Positions 35,332 to 46,664 of a stretch of DNA of 64,000 nucleotides are shown here, in pieces (positions within the stretch are counted from its first letter, which is position 1; each line of letters begins with the position of its first letter). A model generated the notes under the pieces. That model worked only from the letters and a program-made list of their open reading frames with translations. It was not told the DNA's origin and searched no databases. Origin of the DNA: Nilaparvata lugens (taxonomy: Eukaryota > Arthropoda > Insecta > Hemiptera > Delphacidae). Both the position numbers and the translations under genes were made by a program. The stretch spans positions 50,782,970 through 50,846,969 of the forward strand of contig NC_052505.1 of NCBI RefSeq assembly GCF_014356525.2. Direction: 5' to 3'.

Positions 35332-36311
35332 ATGGCGACGATGGACGGGGAAAATTATGTGCATAAGCTGAAGGATGCAGATTCATTCACTATGTGGGAA
35401 TTTGAAATTAAAATATTACTTAAAGCTAAAGATCTGATGGATGTGGTATATGGAACTGAAACTTCAGAACAACAGGGTGAAAGTGCTGATAAGATTAAGA
35501 TTTTCAAAAACAAAGACGCAAAAGCTCAACATTACATCTTGATGACGCTGGACAATGATGTAAAAATACATATTATATCGTGTAATAGTGCCAAGGAAAT
35601 GTATGACACATTGAAAAATTTATTTAAATGTGACACAACTCAACAAAAATGTGCTCTTCTTCAAGACTTTTATAGCCTACATGCAAGTTCTCTACAGATA
35701 AAGACATGATGGGTAACCTAACATACATTCAAAACATTGCATACAAATTGAACAGACTTGACCAGAAAATCGATGAAACAATGGTGATTACTAAAATACT
35801 GAGTGTACTCCCAGAACAGTATAAACATTTTTCAAGTGCGCGGGATTCTACAGTAAACACGGAAAAGACTTTGGATAATCTAAAGGCTAGACTTCTCCAA
35901 AAAGAAATTAAATGGTCAGGTGAGAGCGAATCTCTGGCGTTTGAAACAGTAAGACAAGAACGAGGTAAGATCAAGGCTTCTACTTCCAATAGTAAGACAA
36001 CAAAATGCTACTCCTGTAATAAATATGGACACATTTGTAATAACTGCCCGAATAACAGGTCTAAACAAAAATTTTGTACTTATTGCAAAAAGTCAAATCA
36101 TTATGAAAAGGATTGTTTTTTGAAAAACAATAGGTCTAGTGATAACAAGTCATGTAAAATCTGTAAAAAAACTAATCACAATGAAAAAGACTGTTACTTT
36201 CGTAATAAGGCTCAAAGTAAAACATATTTTCTAACTCAAGTAAATAGTTCAATAAGTCATAGCCTTAAAGCAACTGAGGGTCAGGATGTCTCCAATAAAG
36301 TATTTATCATA
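35332..36311 (+). pseudogene. Copia gag with three zinc knuckles
   Basis: Starts MATMDGENYVHKL in good context (CAAAATGG). The capsid-like region has FTMWEFEIKILLKAKDL and MYDTLKNLFKC (residues about 20-110). One frameshift at about 35,705 moves the reading to the next frame, with IAYKLNRLDQKIDETMVITK and ILSVLPEQYKHF. Three CX2CX4HX4C knuckles follow (CYSCNKYGHICNNC, CTYCKKSNHYEKDC, CKICKKTNHNEKDC), whereas Copia Gag usually has one. The frame runs to VFII and is then cut by the nested element. Confidence 0.88.
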
Positions 36312-36508
36312 AGTTATAGTTCTGGGGTAACCAAACACCTTTTTAAAAAGAAAACTTTATTTTCAAACACATAATTATAAAATATACATCGAAAAAGAGA
36401 GAAGTGCTCTCGGTGAAGTTTGGCAGTAGACTGACTAAAAGTACTATGATCGAGCATTACAATGGAATACAGCGTCAGCAATAATATTAGGTGTTACCAG
36501 ATGTAACT
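36312..36508 (-). repeat. 3' LTR of errantivirus-like element
   Basis: 197 bp, next to the polypurine tract. The minus strand carries an AATAAAG signal. Confidence 0.95.
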
Positions 36509-36518
36509 CCTCCCCCCT
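36509..36518 (-). other. Polypurine tract of errantivirus-like element
   Basis: The minus strand reads a GGGGGGAGG run immediately before the 3' LTR. Confidence 0.85.
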
Positions 36519-36629
36519 AAGAGTGAAGCTGCCCTCAGCTTCAAAGAGATAAAAAACATATATTATATTTTAAGTATTATAAACTAAGTACATGGTAGTC
36601 TGGGGCATATTTGTTCTGGTTCACGCTGT

Positions 36630-38168
36630 ACAGTATCATTTTCAACTTCAGATTTACAACACATTAGGTTACAAAGTTTGTGCCAGATAAACAGCCGTTT
36701 GAGAAATATTATAACAATCAATAAAATTACAGTAAAAATAAGCAAAAGAATAATACATAGGTTTCGATTATCGGTCAGAGGTAACTCATCTAGAACATCA
36801 AGTTTTTGAAAATTTATATTAGCAGTATGTACTTGATCAAAGTTGAGTTGGATAGTCGTTTTTTTACTACAAATTCAGTTGGAAGTACAATTTCGTTTTC
36901 CCAAAATATATTTGGTTTGTAGTAACCAATCAGTGTTTCTGAGCTATTAATTTTCAACAATTGCGTTTTCTTATTAAGAAAAAGAGTAATATTCTTGTTC
37001 ACATCAGTATTCAGAACCATACATGTACTAAAATTAAATAATATAAAACTATCAACTATTTCTACATATTTTATGAAAGAATCTCCGTCTTTCAAAACTA
37101 CCTTACTACATCCGTCTAGATTCCTATCATTTAATAATTGCTCAATACATATATCATTAAGTTCGCTTACTGTACTACAATAATAATCATAAATGAGTTC
37201 ACAATTTCCAGAAAATAATTTGTCATTTCGAAGAACAAAAGAAGGATGTGCAATAGTTGTTAAAATTTCGTTACCGACAATGACAGGATAAGACAATAGA
37301 AAAAACGTTTCATAAACAGTTGACAATAGTGGTACGTCCACAAAATATGAAATATGGTCTTTAAATATTCCACAATGTACTTTGCTTAGTTTCCATAACA
37401 CACTAATTTTATTTGAAATAAAGCTGACATTTGAGTTTTTTTGTAGGAGAAAAAGATCATCATGAGAAATAATAGAAGAATGCAGTATTTTCAATTTACA
37501 AAATTCGAGACTAGTTACAATGTCAGATATTTTATTATTCAGAAGCAGGAGCGAGTCGAATAACAAAGAGGATTGCTGATTCATTTCCATTCGGTTGGAT
37601 TCATTGAACAAAGAATTAAAGTAATTGCTGATTTTTAGATTATTCGCTCTGATTACTTTCATCTCATTATTGAATTCGTTAATAATTTCTGATTTACAGC
37701 AAATTGCTTGTCTACATTGTTACTAAGATGATATTCATTAGATTGGACTGTCTGCAAAATTTTGTCATATCTTTCCTTATCATCAGCATCCATGTTCCCA
37801 GTGATCCACGAAATCGCGGATCCTAAACCATTAAAAAGACCTCTTTTCTGCCTATAATTAACTGATTGAATCTCATTCAATTTATTCTTAGTGTATTTCA
37901 AATTCAATTTCATAATACTTAAGCGACTCTTATCAATATTATTCCTTTTAGCGAGAAAATCAACAAATGTTTCAATATTACTTAATTCTAAACGTAAATA
38001 ACTAGTATTAATATTATGAACATAGGTAAAAGTTTCATTAATTATATGAGAATTCTGTATCTTGATTGGAGCAATACCAGATGTTCTGCTCAAATCTACC
38101 ATCTTATAAGACGTTGCTGGGGCCAGCAACAGGAGAATTAGGGGCAGTACCATCACGTCCTGTAACAA
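36630..38168 (-). pseudogene. Envelope (baculovirus F-like) of errantivirus-like element, frameshifted
   Basis: Starts at 38,168 with a hydrophobic signal peptide (VLPLILLLLAPATS). About 100 residues in lies a furin-type site RQKR followed by GLFNGLGS, the cleavage/fusion-peptide arrangement shared by gypsy-group Env and baculovirus F proteins. The frame stops at 37,659 and the ectodomain resumes in another frame (36,814-37,662). A second shift lies in a run of seven A/T near 36,860. Beyond it, in a third frame at about 36,650-36,790, is a membrane anchor rich in I, L and V followed by a short basic tail. With two breaks the copy cannot make a full envelope. Confidence 0.87.
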
Positions 38169-39639
38169 ATAAATCCTTTTTCTTACCCTTCACCGGTTTT
38201 TTAGGCCGTTTCATTCTATTAGGGTGCAATTTGAAAGGGCGTTTTTGGATAGCTTTAGGATTCCTAGCTAATTGCTGTGTTGTATCGTAATTTACTTTGA
38301 TGAATTTCGGTTTTGTTTTCTTATTAAATGTCGATTTTATGTGTGGCTCGTTTTCAATTTCAACATTCTTCTCACGATTAACATTCAATTTCTCAGTACG
38401 TTTTTGTTTTTCTTCTTCAATTTTATTCTTAATCATTTTATGCACTAGGTTGACTCTTTCAAGATACTGTTGGGACAGTTGTTCAGTTACTAATCTCTCT
38501 GTTATTCCGTTTACAAAAGGGTTATTCGATATTCCATATGTTATTTCCATAGGAGACATTTTCAAGGTAGAGTTTAGAGTATTATTGAAGGCAATTACCG
38601 CTAATTTCATATTAGTTTCAGTAGTGTTGGTTTTATTTTCAAGTTGAATGGCATTCAGAATTTCAATAAGTGTAGAATGAGTCCTTTCTACCAAACCTTG
38701 CGAGTCTGGGTGTCCGGGAGTAACGTAATATGGTTCAATGCCATAAAGTCTCAGGAAATCACGTAGGCCTGCATTGTCAAATTCACGTCCGTTGTCCATT
38801 TGTACAATTTTGGGTATGGGGAAAGCAGAGAAATAGTCGTTTAAGCATTCTTGGATATCGACTTGGTTCAAACTTTTTATTGGATGGACCGTAAGCCGTT
38901 TGGAAAAACAGTCAGTCATCGTTAAAAACTTTATTTTGTCATATTGGAAGCAATCAATCTGTATTTTTTCGAACGGTGTTTCAGGAGTTGGTGTGATTTT
39001 ATAGTCAACTCGAACGGGTCTCCTGTCATATTTAACCTTTAAGCAAACAGCACATTTATTAATGTAACCAGTCACATCCTGTAGCATTGATGGCCAGTAA
39101 TATTTACGTCGTATTTGATTATAAGATTCATTGATACCACGGTGGAATGTTTTACCCTCATGATAATTAGAGATTACCTGTTTTTGTTCATCATTTTGTG
39201 TCACATCTAAGTTCATTCTTTTATACCGTTTAAGTTTGATCGAATCAAAAGTCTCTAGCAGTACGTTCTTGAAATTGTTAAAAATCCGTTCATACTCATC
39301 GTATAGGGCTCCGGCACGCGAGCAGAAAACTCCATACTTTGTATTCGGTTTCAAATACTCTATACATTTGTCCTTCATGTCATCGTAATCATTAGCATTC
39401 CTAAAATAAATAATCAATCTATTTTTATCAAAAATCTTAATCAAGCGAGGGGGTTGGTCACCTCGTTCAAGTACTAATTGGTTATGTTCTACATTCAGAA
39501 TCTTATCGTCATCAGCAATAGTTACTTGCTCGTTTGAACTCTCTTGAGAGTGTATTGTGGCTAAACTGTTATTATCATCTTCACGTTCATTACCATTTTC
39601 ATTATTATTTACAACATTTTCATAATCAATATCACGCAC
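38104..39639 (-). pseudogene. Integrase of errantivirus-like element
   Basis: 511-codon frame. After an acidic Asn-rich linker (about 50 residues), the HHCC zinc domain is complete (YHEGKTFHRG, then CAVCLKVKYD). The DDE core has IDCFQYD, MDNGREFD and QGLVERTHS. The basic C-terminus (KKPVKGKKKDLF) is typical. Its last 65 bp overlap the env start in another frame, a layout known for errantiviruses in which env is made from a spliced RNA. All catalytic residues are present, but the link to RT is broken. Confidence 0.92.
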
Positions 39640-39692
39640 AATGTTTTCATTAGCATCATTATTTACAACGCCGTCATTTCTATTATCAATAC

Positions 39693-41443
39693 CTATAATA
39701 TCATCATTATCAGTTCCTTCGGCGGGTTATCTATTTGTTGGAGAATTTCATCAAGGGAACTAACGTCTATGGAGGGAGCTTCGGTACGAGTATTGAATCG
39801 CAGCAATTCGTCCACGTTAATATCATCGAATTCATGATCAGGGTCGTGAGCACTATTATCAAAACCGTGAAAGCCATCTTCTAGACCAGTTTCGTGGGGG
39901 TCAGTAGCAATATTCGCAAACCCGCGAAAGCCATCTTCAAAGCCTAAAAAATCATCTTCCTCATTTTCCATCATGTTAACATTATTAGGACGAGACAGAG
40001 CGTCCGCTACGTAATTGGTCTTCCCATTTATGTAAATAATATCAAAATCAAATTCCTCTAATAATAGTTTCCATCTAATGAGTTTCGAGTTCGGTTCTTT
40101 GATGCTATGAAGCCACTGGAGAGGCTTGTGATCAGTTTGAATGAGAAACTTCCGTCCGTATAAATAAGGTCTGAAATATTTACAGCACCAGACAATAGCC
40201 AATAACTCTTTTTCTATGGTGGAGAGATTGATCTCATGTTTATTCAAAGTTCGCGAAGCATACGCTACTGGTAGATCTTTTCCTTCAAAAACTTGGGATA
40301 ATACCCCTCCTATAGCATAATTGCTCGCGTCAGTCGTGACAATGAACTGTTTAGAGAAATCAGGGAGTTGTAATATTGGACTGTTCTGTAACATTGTTTT
40401 CAATTTCTCAAATGCATTTACATATTCTGTATTATTAATATCGATCTTTACATCCTTTTTCAATGCCTGAGTCAGAGGTTTTGCGATTTTTGCATAGTTC
40501 TGTATCATTTTCCTATAGTAGCCTGTTAACCCTAAGAATTGTTTGATTTGTTTTTCGGTTTTTGGTATTTTAAAATCCTTTATGGCCTGCAATTTGGCTG
40601 GGTTGGGTTGAATACCGCGTTCTGAAACAATGTGGCCAAGGTATAACAATTCTCTTTTGAAAAATTCGGTTTTGTCAAGCTGTATTTTGAGATTGTGATT
40701 TTGTAGTTTCTTGAAAACAGATTTTAAATGTTTCAAATGTTCTTCCAAATTGTCAGAGAATACTATTATATCATCCATATATACTAATACATTCGGCATT
40801 TTAGCAAACAATATATTCATATTTCTTTGAAAGAATGGGGGTGCATTTTTCAGCCCGAAAGGGAGCCTAAGAAACTCGTAGTGACCATCTTCCGTTGAAA
40901 AAGCAGTTTTAGGAACAGATTCTGGGTCCATTTCGATTTGATGGAAACCTGAGTACAAATCTATTGTGGAGAAATAAGTGGCTCTCCCAATTTTACCGAA
41001 AAGATCTTCAATGTTTGGTAAAGGATATTTATCAGCTATCGTCTTGTCATTAAGTTTCCTGTAGTCTATCACCATTCTTATTTTCTTTTTTCCTGAAGCA
41101 TCTAGTTTTTTTGGAACAACCCATATTGGGGAATTGTATGGAGAGTTGGAGGGTTGAATGATTTTATTTTGCAGCAGTTTATCAATTTCGATTTGTACGT
41201 CTTTCTTGAATATTTGGGGTACCTATAGTTTCGTGTGTACACAGGATTGTCATCTACAGTATTGATCTTATGTTTTAATAAGTTTGTTGAACCAAGAGGA
41301 ATATTATCAAGCTTTATTATCGCAGGGAATTTGATAATTAAATCGTATATCTCTCTTTTTTCTTCGTCATTCATGTGGTCAGTTCGTAAAGTTTCATGGA
41401 TCAATTTCTTTATCAATGCAAAATTTTCAGGACGTGTGGTCAT
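39693..41443 (-). pseudogene. RT and RNase H of errantivirus-like element
   Basis: The RT start is in the frame at 41,102-41,443 ([23 protein letters not shown]). A frameshift near 41,220 follows. The main 460-codon frame (39,693-41,075) has [26 protein letters not shown] (motif A), [11 protein letters not shown], catalytic YMDD and [11 protein letters not shown]. The RNase H has [28 protein letters not shown] and [11 protein letters not shown], ending in [12 protein letters not shown] makes cDNA and RNase H degrades the RNA strand. Another frame change at about 39,710 separates this from integrase. Confidence 0.92.
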
Positions 41444-41472
41444 TGAGTCATTATGCGAGTCAAGAATCGTTT

Positions 41473-42104
41473 CTACTTCCTCATTTCCATGGGTTCAGGA
41501 CTGATGGTCATGAGTTCATGAGAGAAAGCTATACAAGTACATTCACCATTAACAATATCAACTATACCTTCTTCAATACAATAGTTAGAATTATTTATAG
41601 GTTTAAGTAATCCCTGTCCTACAGTGGGAATAGACCTAACTGGGATAGTTATTACATTAAATCCAGGTTTCAATTCAATTTGTTTTCTACTAGAATTAAT
41701 TACAGATAATAACGGTTTTGATACGTTGCCATAATCTAACGTATTAGTCTCATAATTTACATGGGCTTGAGTTGTTGCATTGTTTCATTACCTAAAAGAA
41801 TATCGTACCTGTCGGAAAAATCATATATATACATCTTAATTCTAGAAAGATTCGGAAATAATGTGGATGGACCAAAAAATATATACTCATGTCCACCACT
41901 TGTACCAGCCGGGGTTTTTACAACAAATTTTTCCTTATATCTAGTTACAGTTGGCGGTACAATTGCAGGATGTACATAATTCATCATCGATCCAGTGTCA
42001 ACAAGCCATTTTCTGTTTACATCATCGACAAAATAGGGTAGCGATTTATCAATAATATTCAATTCAAGCTCTATGGGGGGGTTTCCACCGGATTGGGGCC
42101 ACAC
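41473..42104 (-). pseudogene. Protease of errantivirus-like element
   Basis: Frame 41,757-42,104 has the active site WLVDTGSMMNYVHP (residues about 33-46) and the closing DILLGNETMQQL, the hydrophobic-(G/L)-(G/N) motif of retropepsins. The linker to RT continues in another frame at 41,473-41,673. The protease would cleave Gag-Pol during particle maturation. Confidence 0.85.
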
Positions 42105-42189
42105 CCTAAAAAATGATCTGCCATTTCATTCACAGCTGATGTTAGATTGTTGAGTTGCGATTGCAACAATTGAATACGAGTGGATGCAT

Positions 42190-43473
42190 TTACTTGATTG
42201 ATATCATCATTTGATTCATCGAGATAGTGAAGATCCTGGAAAGGATTGTTTCTTGCCGAATTGTTAGCATTTCTATTAGTAGAAGCAGTACGCATGGAGA
42301 CAGTATTCTGCGAGTCCCAGTTGTGAGACTGTTGAATGTTTCGTGCTCCGTTTGAAAAGTTACGAGAATTGTTATTGAAAGATTTCGGTTGGAAATTTTG
42401 AATTGCGACTGCTGAAAAGTAGAGGTAGAGGGAACTACACTTTGTTGGAAATTAGAATGTTGAGGCTGTTGAAAATGGATTTGATGAGGTTGTTGGAACC
42501 GATTCTGAGTAGTGAAGGGTTGCTGGAACCGATTCTGATTGAAGTGTTGCTGGCGGAAATTCCGAGGAGAGAATTGTCGGAATTGATTGAACACTGGTTG
42601 TGGTTGAAAGAAATTCCGCGGTTGGAACTGAGAATTGATTTGCTTTTCACTCACTGCACTTTTGTCACTTACGGGCTCTGCACATTTTAATTGTTTCAAA
42701 ACAATGCTACAATCACTGCGCAGGGTATCGCGGGCGTCGTCCAAGTTCTTGAGTTTGTATACCTGAAGATGAGCTCCGAGTGTTGGATGAACACCGTGAA
42801 TGAGCGTGCGGACAAGAGTTGTATCGAGTTGTTCGAGAAGATTTTTCAGGAGATCCCCGGTTACACCATCAAGTTTATAGCGGGTCACCACTCTGGTGCG
42901 TTTTTCACTGAGTCTTTGTAGGAAGTCGAGGGGGTGTTCGTATTGGAATGATTTCATTACAGCAATTTCGGCTATTAGGTCAGGGACCGTGCGTTTATCA
43001 GAGAAGCTTTTCGTTAAAAGTTCAATAAGTTCAGCTAAGTTGGAACACTCGCAATTTTGTACAACATTATCTGCAGCACCTTCCAAACTGTGGAGGGCGG
43101 CAGTAAATAACAGCCAATGATTTTCTTCGCGTTGTGATTGTTCAATTTTATCGTTACAATACAGATTGAAAATGTCTTGGAGAGATTTGATAAATTTTGG
43201 AATTTTATTGGAAGTTCCATCGAATTTTGGAATATAGTCCAGCAAATATTTCGGGATAGATTTGGTTGACATGATCACAGGGTCTAATTTTGACGGTCGA
43301 ATGAGTGTAGAAGATGAAGTGAAGAAAATGTTCGCATCTGTACTTACAGTTGATGGTAGTTTTACTTCCGTCTCAAATTTGTGGAAGGAGTCTTCGTTGT
43401 CTGCCAGGTTGAACTTCGAAGGTCGCAGGTGTGGTACGCAGAGAACTTGTCTTGAAGGGTTCACCTCACTCAC
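42190..43473 (-). pseudogene. gag of errantivirus-like element
   Basis: 427-codon frame. Residues about 75-270 are a capsid-like region (KYLLDYIPKFDGTSNKIPKF, then LAEIAVMKSFQYEHPLDFLQ-like helices). The C-terminal third is rich in Q, F, N and R with repeated RFQQP words and no CCHC knuckle, as is usual for errantiviruses, which rely on a basic tail for RNA binding. The correct frame appears to change near 42,400: a second frame at 42,071-42,295 (RNANNSARNNPFQDL) looks like the true Gag end and leads into protease. Confidence 0.82.
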
Positions 43474-43570
43474 TGGTTTTCCGGATTTTTCACGAAGTCG
43501 AAATTAAAGATCGCGAATCGAGAAAAACTTGTTGTTAAATGAACAACCTCGAAAAAACGTAAGGAAGGTA

Positions 43571-43582
43571 GTTCGGGCGCCA
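43571..43582 (-). other. Primer binding site, tRNA-Lys type
   Basis: The + strand reads GTTCGGGCGCCA, the last 12 nt of tRNA-Lys including CCA, directly beside the 5' LTR. Drosophila gypsy also uses tRNA-Lys. Complementarity stops after 12 nt. Confidence 0.75.
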
Positions 43583-43773
43583 GTTATAGTTCTGGGGTAA
43601 CCAAACACCTTTTTAAAAAGAAAACTTTATTTTCAAACACATAATTATAAAATATACATCGAAAAAGAGAGCTCTCGGTGAAGTTTGGCAGTAGACTGAC
43701 TAAAAGTACTATGATCGAGCATTACAATGGAATACAGCGTCAGCAATAATATTAGGTGTTACCAGATGTAACT
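43582..43773 (-). repeat. 5' LTR of errantivirus-like element
   Basis: 192 bp, upstream of gag in element orientation. It is identical to the other LTR except for a missing AAGTG-type 5-bp block at about 43,671. Confidence 0.95.
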
Positions 43774-45351
43774 ATAGATAGTGGTTGTTCACCAAACCAC
43801 ATGACTAATGATGTCAGTATTTTAGATAATGTAAAAACATGTAAACAAACGATATCTGTTGCCAAGAAAGATCAAAGTATGGTAGCATTAGCTTCAGGAG
43901 TTGTAAACTCAGAACAGTGTATACTTAAAAATGTTACATATGTCCCAGATCTCACTGAGCGAATTTTTAGTGACTTTATTTGCTTCAAAGATGATTGTTC
44001 AGGGTACAGAGTTGTATTTTTCATTAAGCATAAATCTGATGCGTTTGATGCTTTCAAGACTTATGTAAATAAAATAAAGAACATGTATGGTCGTACACCC
44101 AAGTATTTGCATACAGAGAATGGAACAGAATATGTCAATGAAATGTTCGAAAATTATTTGCATGCAAATGGTATTGAAATTGAAAGAACAGCTAGGTATA
44201 CTCCACAGCAAAATGCCAGGGTTGAAAGGGATAATAGAACAATTATGGAAATGACTCGGTGTATGTTATTGTCTAGAAATTTGCCTAAGAATCTGTGGGC
44301 AAAAGCTGTAAATACAAGTATATACATATTGAATAGATCAGGGACATGTCAAACACCAAACTCTACTCCTTTTGAGGTATGGACAGGTAAAAAACCGTCA
44401 TTGAAACACTTAAAAATATTTGGTTCAGAAGCCTATGCATTGACACTGGATTGTAGAAGAAAGAAACTGGATTCTAAATCAAAGAAAATGATTCTAGTAG
44501 GCTATGATGGGAACTCAAATAATTACAGGTTAATGGACATTGTAAGTAAATCAATAGTAGTTACTAGAGATGCACTTTTCAATGAAAATAAATCCCCTGA
44601 AAGTGACAATTTTGATTCAAAAGTAAGTATTGATTTATATCGAGAACAAATTTCACAAAATAGTGAGAAAGAATCATGTACTGAAAATGTAGAAAGAAAT
44701 CGAGAAAGGGCATTACAAGATTATGAGAGAGAACTATGTAATGATGATGTAAACAGAAATCAAGAACAAACGGAGAATAATGAAGAAGACTTGTGTACTG
44801 GAAATCACATAAATGATAAAAATTCTAATGTGAATCAACAAGATTGTGAGGAAGAAGTGGAAGAAAATAATCTGAATCTAAGACCGAGAGAACTCTTAAG
44901 AAAACCAAATCGGTATTTAACTGAGTGTAATGAAGTGATTGCTTTGTATGTAGAGTCAGATGAAGTACCTATGACGTTCACAGAAGCAATCAAACAGAAA
45001 GAATGGAAAGAAGCAATTGATAAAGAAATTGATGGATTACAAAAGTTGAATACTTGGACACCAGTAGAATTGCCAGAAGGAAAGAAAGTCATAGAAACGA
45101 AATGGGTTTTTAGGAATAAGGATAATGGGATTAGAAAGGCCAGATTAGTAGCTAAGGGATTTCAAGTTGAGGATAAGGGAAATAATATTTATGCTCCTGT
45201 TGCTAAAATGAGTTGTATTAGGATGTTTTTAAATGTAGCATTATTAAGAAAACAAAAGATCATTCAAATGGATATTCCATCTGCTTTTCTGAATGGAAAA
45301 CTCAATACTGAAGTTTATATTCTGCCACCAGGAGGAACTAATAAATTATGA
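43774..45351 (+). pseudogene. Copia protease, integrase and RT N-terminus
   Basis: Begins in the protease at IDSGCSPNHM (catalytic DSG) straight after the nested element. Protease ends near KNVTYVPDL and the frame jumps directly into the integrase core (FKDDCSGYRVVFFIKHKS), so the HHCC zinc domain is missing. In the core the second catalytic Asp position reads ENG (HTENGTEY) instead of DNG; the Glu in ARVERDNRT is present. A charged 120-residue linker follows, then the RT start: WVFRNKDNGIRKARLVAKGF and QMDIPSAFLNG (motif A Asp). The frame ends soon after LPPGG. Confidence 0.88.
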
Positions 45352-46440
45352 CAAAAGTAAAGTCTTGAAATTGAATAGAGCACTGTATGGACTCAGGGAA
45401 TCGCCCAAATGTTGGAATGATGAATTTAATAACTTTGCTAATAAACTTGGTTTCAAACGTTCTGATTATGATTATTGTTTGTATATTGCTGATGATGTAA
45501 ATATGTTAGTTTATGTTGACGACATTTTGATTGCTGGTAATTCCGAAAATGTAATTATAAATTTGCAAGAAAAATTCAATGCTAAACATATGGGGGAAAT
45601 ATCACAATTTCTAGGCATAGAATTCAGGAGGAGCGTTAATGGTTTGAAACTGTCTCAAACAAAATTCATAAAGAAAGTACTCAACAAATTTCAGATGCTT
45701 GATTGTAAAGGTATGAAAACTCCTATGGAAAAAGATTTGAATCTGTCAAATAATGATGAGATAATTGATGTTCCTTTTCGTGAATTAATTGGAAGCCTCA
45801 TGTACATTGCAACTAGTACAAGACCTGACATTGCATTTAGTGTTAGTTACTCAAGTAGATTTACTGAAAAACCGAGTGAAAAAGTATGGAAAGCAGGGAA
45901 AAGGATTTTAAGATATCTGAAAGAAACACAGGATTATAGTCTCACTCTTCATTCTAATTCATCTGAATTATTGCAGGGTTATAGTGATGCAGATTGGGCA
46001 GGAGATAAACTTGATAGGAAAAGTACCAGTGGTTGTGTAGTTTTATTTGCTGGAAATCCTGTATCATGGTTTTCAAGAAAACAAAATTGTGTTGCTCTGT
46101 CAACTGCAGAAGCTGAATATTTGGCTGCTGCAAGTACAGCCACAGAATTAATTAATTTGAAAGGCATTGCTAATGACTAAGGTTACAATGAATGTAAAAC
46201 TTATTTATCTATTGATAATCGAGCTGCCATACAGATGACTAAAAATTTTGAGAATAGTAAAAGGAGTTAGCATATCGATATAAAGGCTCATTTGATTAAA
46301 GATGTTGTATGTAAAGGTATATTAATGATATTAAGTATGTAAAAAGTGAAGAAAATCTGAGTGACATTCTAACTAAAGCTCTGTCATATGAGAAATTTTC
46401 CAAAATGAGAAATGGTATGAATATTATTGTGTGATTTTGT
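45293..46440 (+). pseudogene. Copia RT and first RNase H
   Basis: Continues the polymerase in the next frame: LNRALYGLRESPKCWN, catalytic YVDD in LVYVDDILIAG, FLGIEFRR, then RELIGSLMYIATSTRPDIAF and the RNase H with GYSDADWAGD, RKSTSGCVV and STAEAEYLAA. The frame stops at 46,180. The last RNase H parts (HIDIKAHLIKD, SDILTKALS) remain recognisable in broken frames to about 46,430. It is followed by a polypurine tract and an LTR that differ from the outer pair, so this pol belongs to a second Copia family. Confidence 0.88.
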
Positions 46441-46522
46441 TTGTTTTTTGTATTCATTCCATATATTTGATGTATAATCTGATGATTCTACTTTTTTCTT
46501 TTGATAATAAAAAAATTAAATC

Positions 46523-46654
46523 AAGGAGGAGTGTTGGAGAAATTTGTTTTTTGCCGCCTACATGAAGTAGTGCCATCTATATCTTATTGTATTGTGTGTA
46601 TCTGTGTGATCTGAATAAAGCACGACTTGCCAGCTAAAACTTGTCTCGGCTACA
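46523..46654 (+). repeat. Internal Copia LTR with its own polypurine tract
   Basis: AAGGAGGAG (46,523-46,531), then TGTTGGAGAAATTTG at 46,532. The LTR probably ends at CTACA (46,654), giving about 123 bp. An AATAAAG signal lies inside (46,614-46,620). Only its first 7-8 bases resemble the outer LTR. No matching 5' LTR was found upstream within the composite. Confidence 0.7.
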
Positions 46655-46664
46655 TTCTTTATAA

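Larger units (their letters stand above)
36312..43773 (-). mobile_element. Errantivirus-like endogenous retrovirus nested in Copia
   Basis: 7,462-bp element on the minus strand: 5' LTR, Lys-type primer site, gag, protease, RT, RNase H, integrase, env, polypurine tract, 3' LTR. AGTTA...TAACT LTR ends, tRNA-Lys-type priming and an env with a furin site place it with insect errantiviruses (gypsy group). LTRs are 197 and 192 bp and differ only by a 5-bp indel. It sits in the Copia protease; ATA is found on both sides (36,309-36,311 and 43,774-43,776), which looks like a 3-bp rather than the usual 4-bp duplication. Gag, pol and env each carry frame breaks. Confidence 0.93.

Noticed and set aside
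36308..36311. 4-bp target duplication for the errantivirus-like element
   Set aside because: Left CATA and right ATAG do not match as 4-mers; only ATA is shared, and the Copia reading frame supports a 3-bp duplication or a one-base change.
42403..42690. Several long + frames antisense to the errantivirus-like gag and pol
   Set aside because: They mirror the biased Gln/Phe-rich and RT coding sequence of the minus strand and show no domain of their own.
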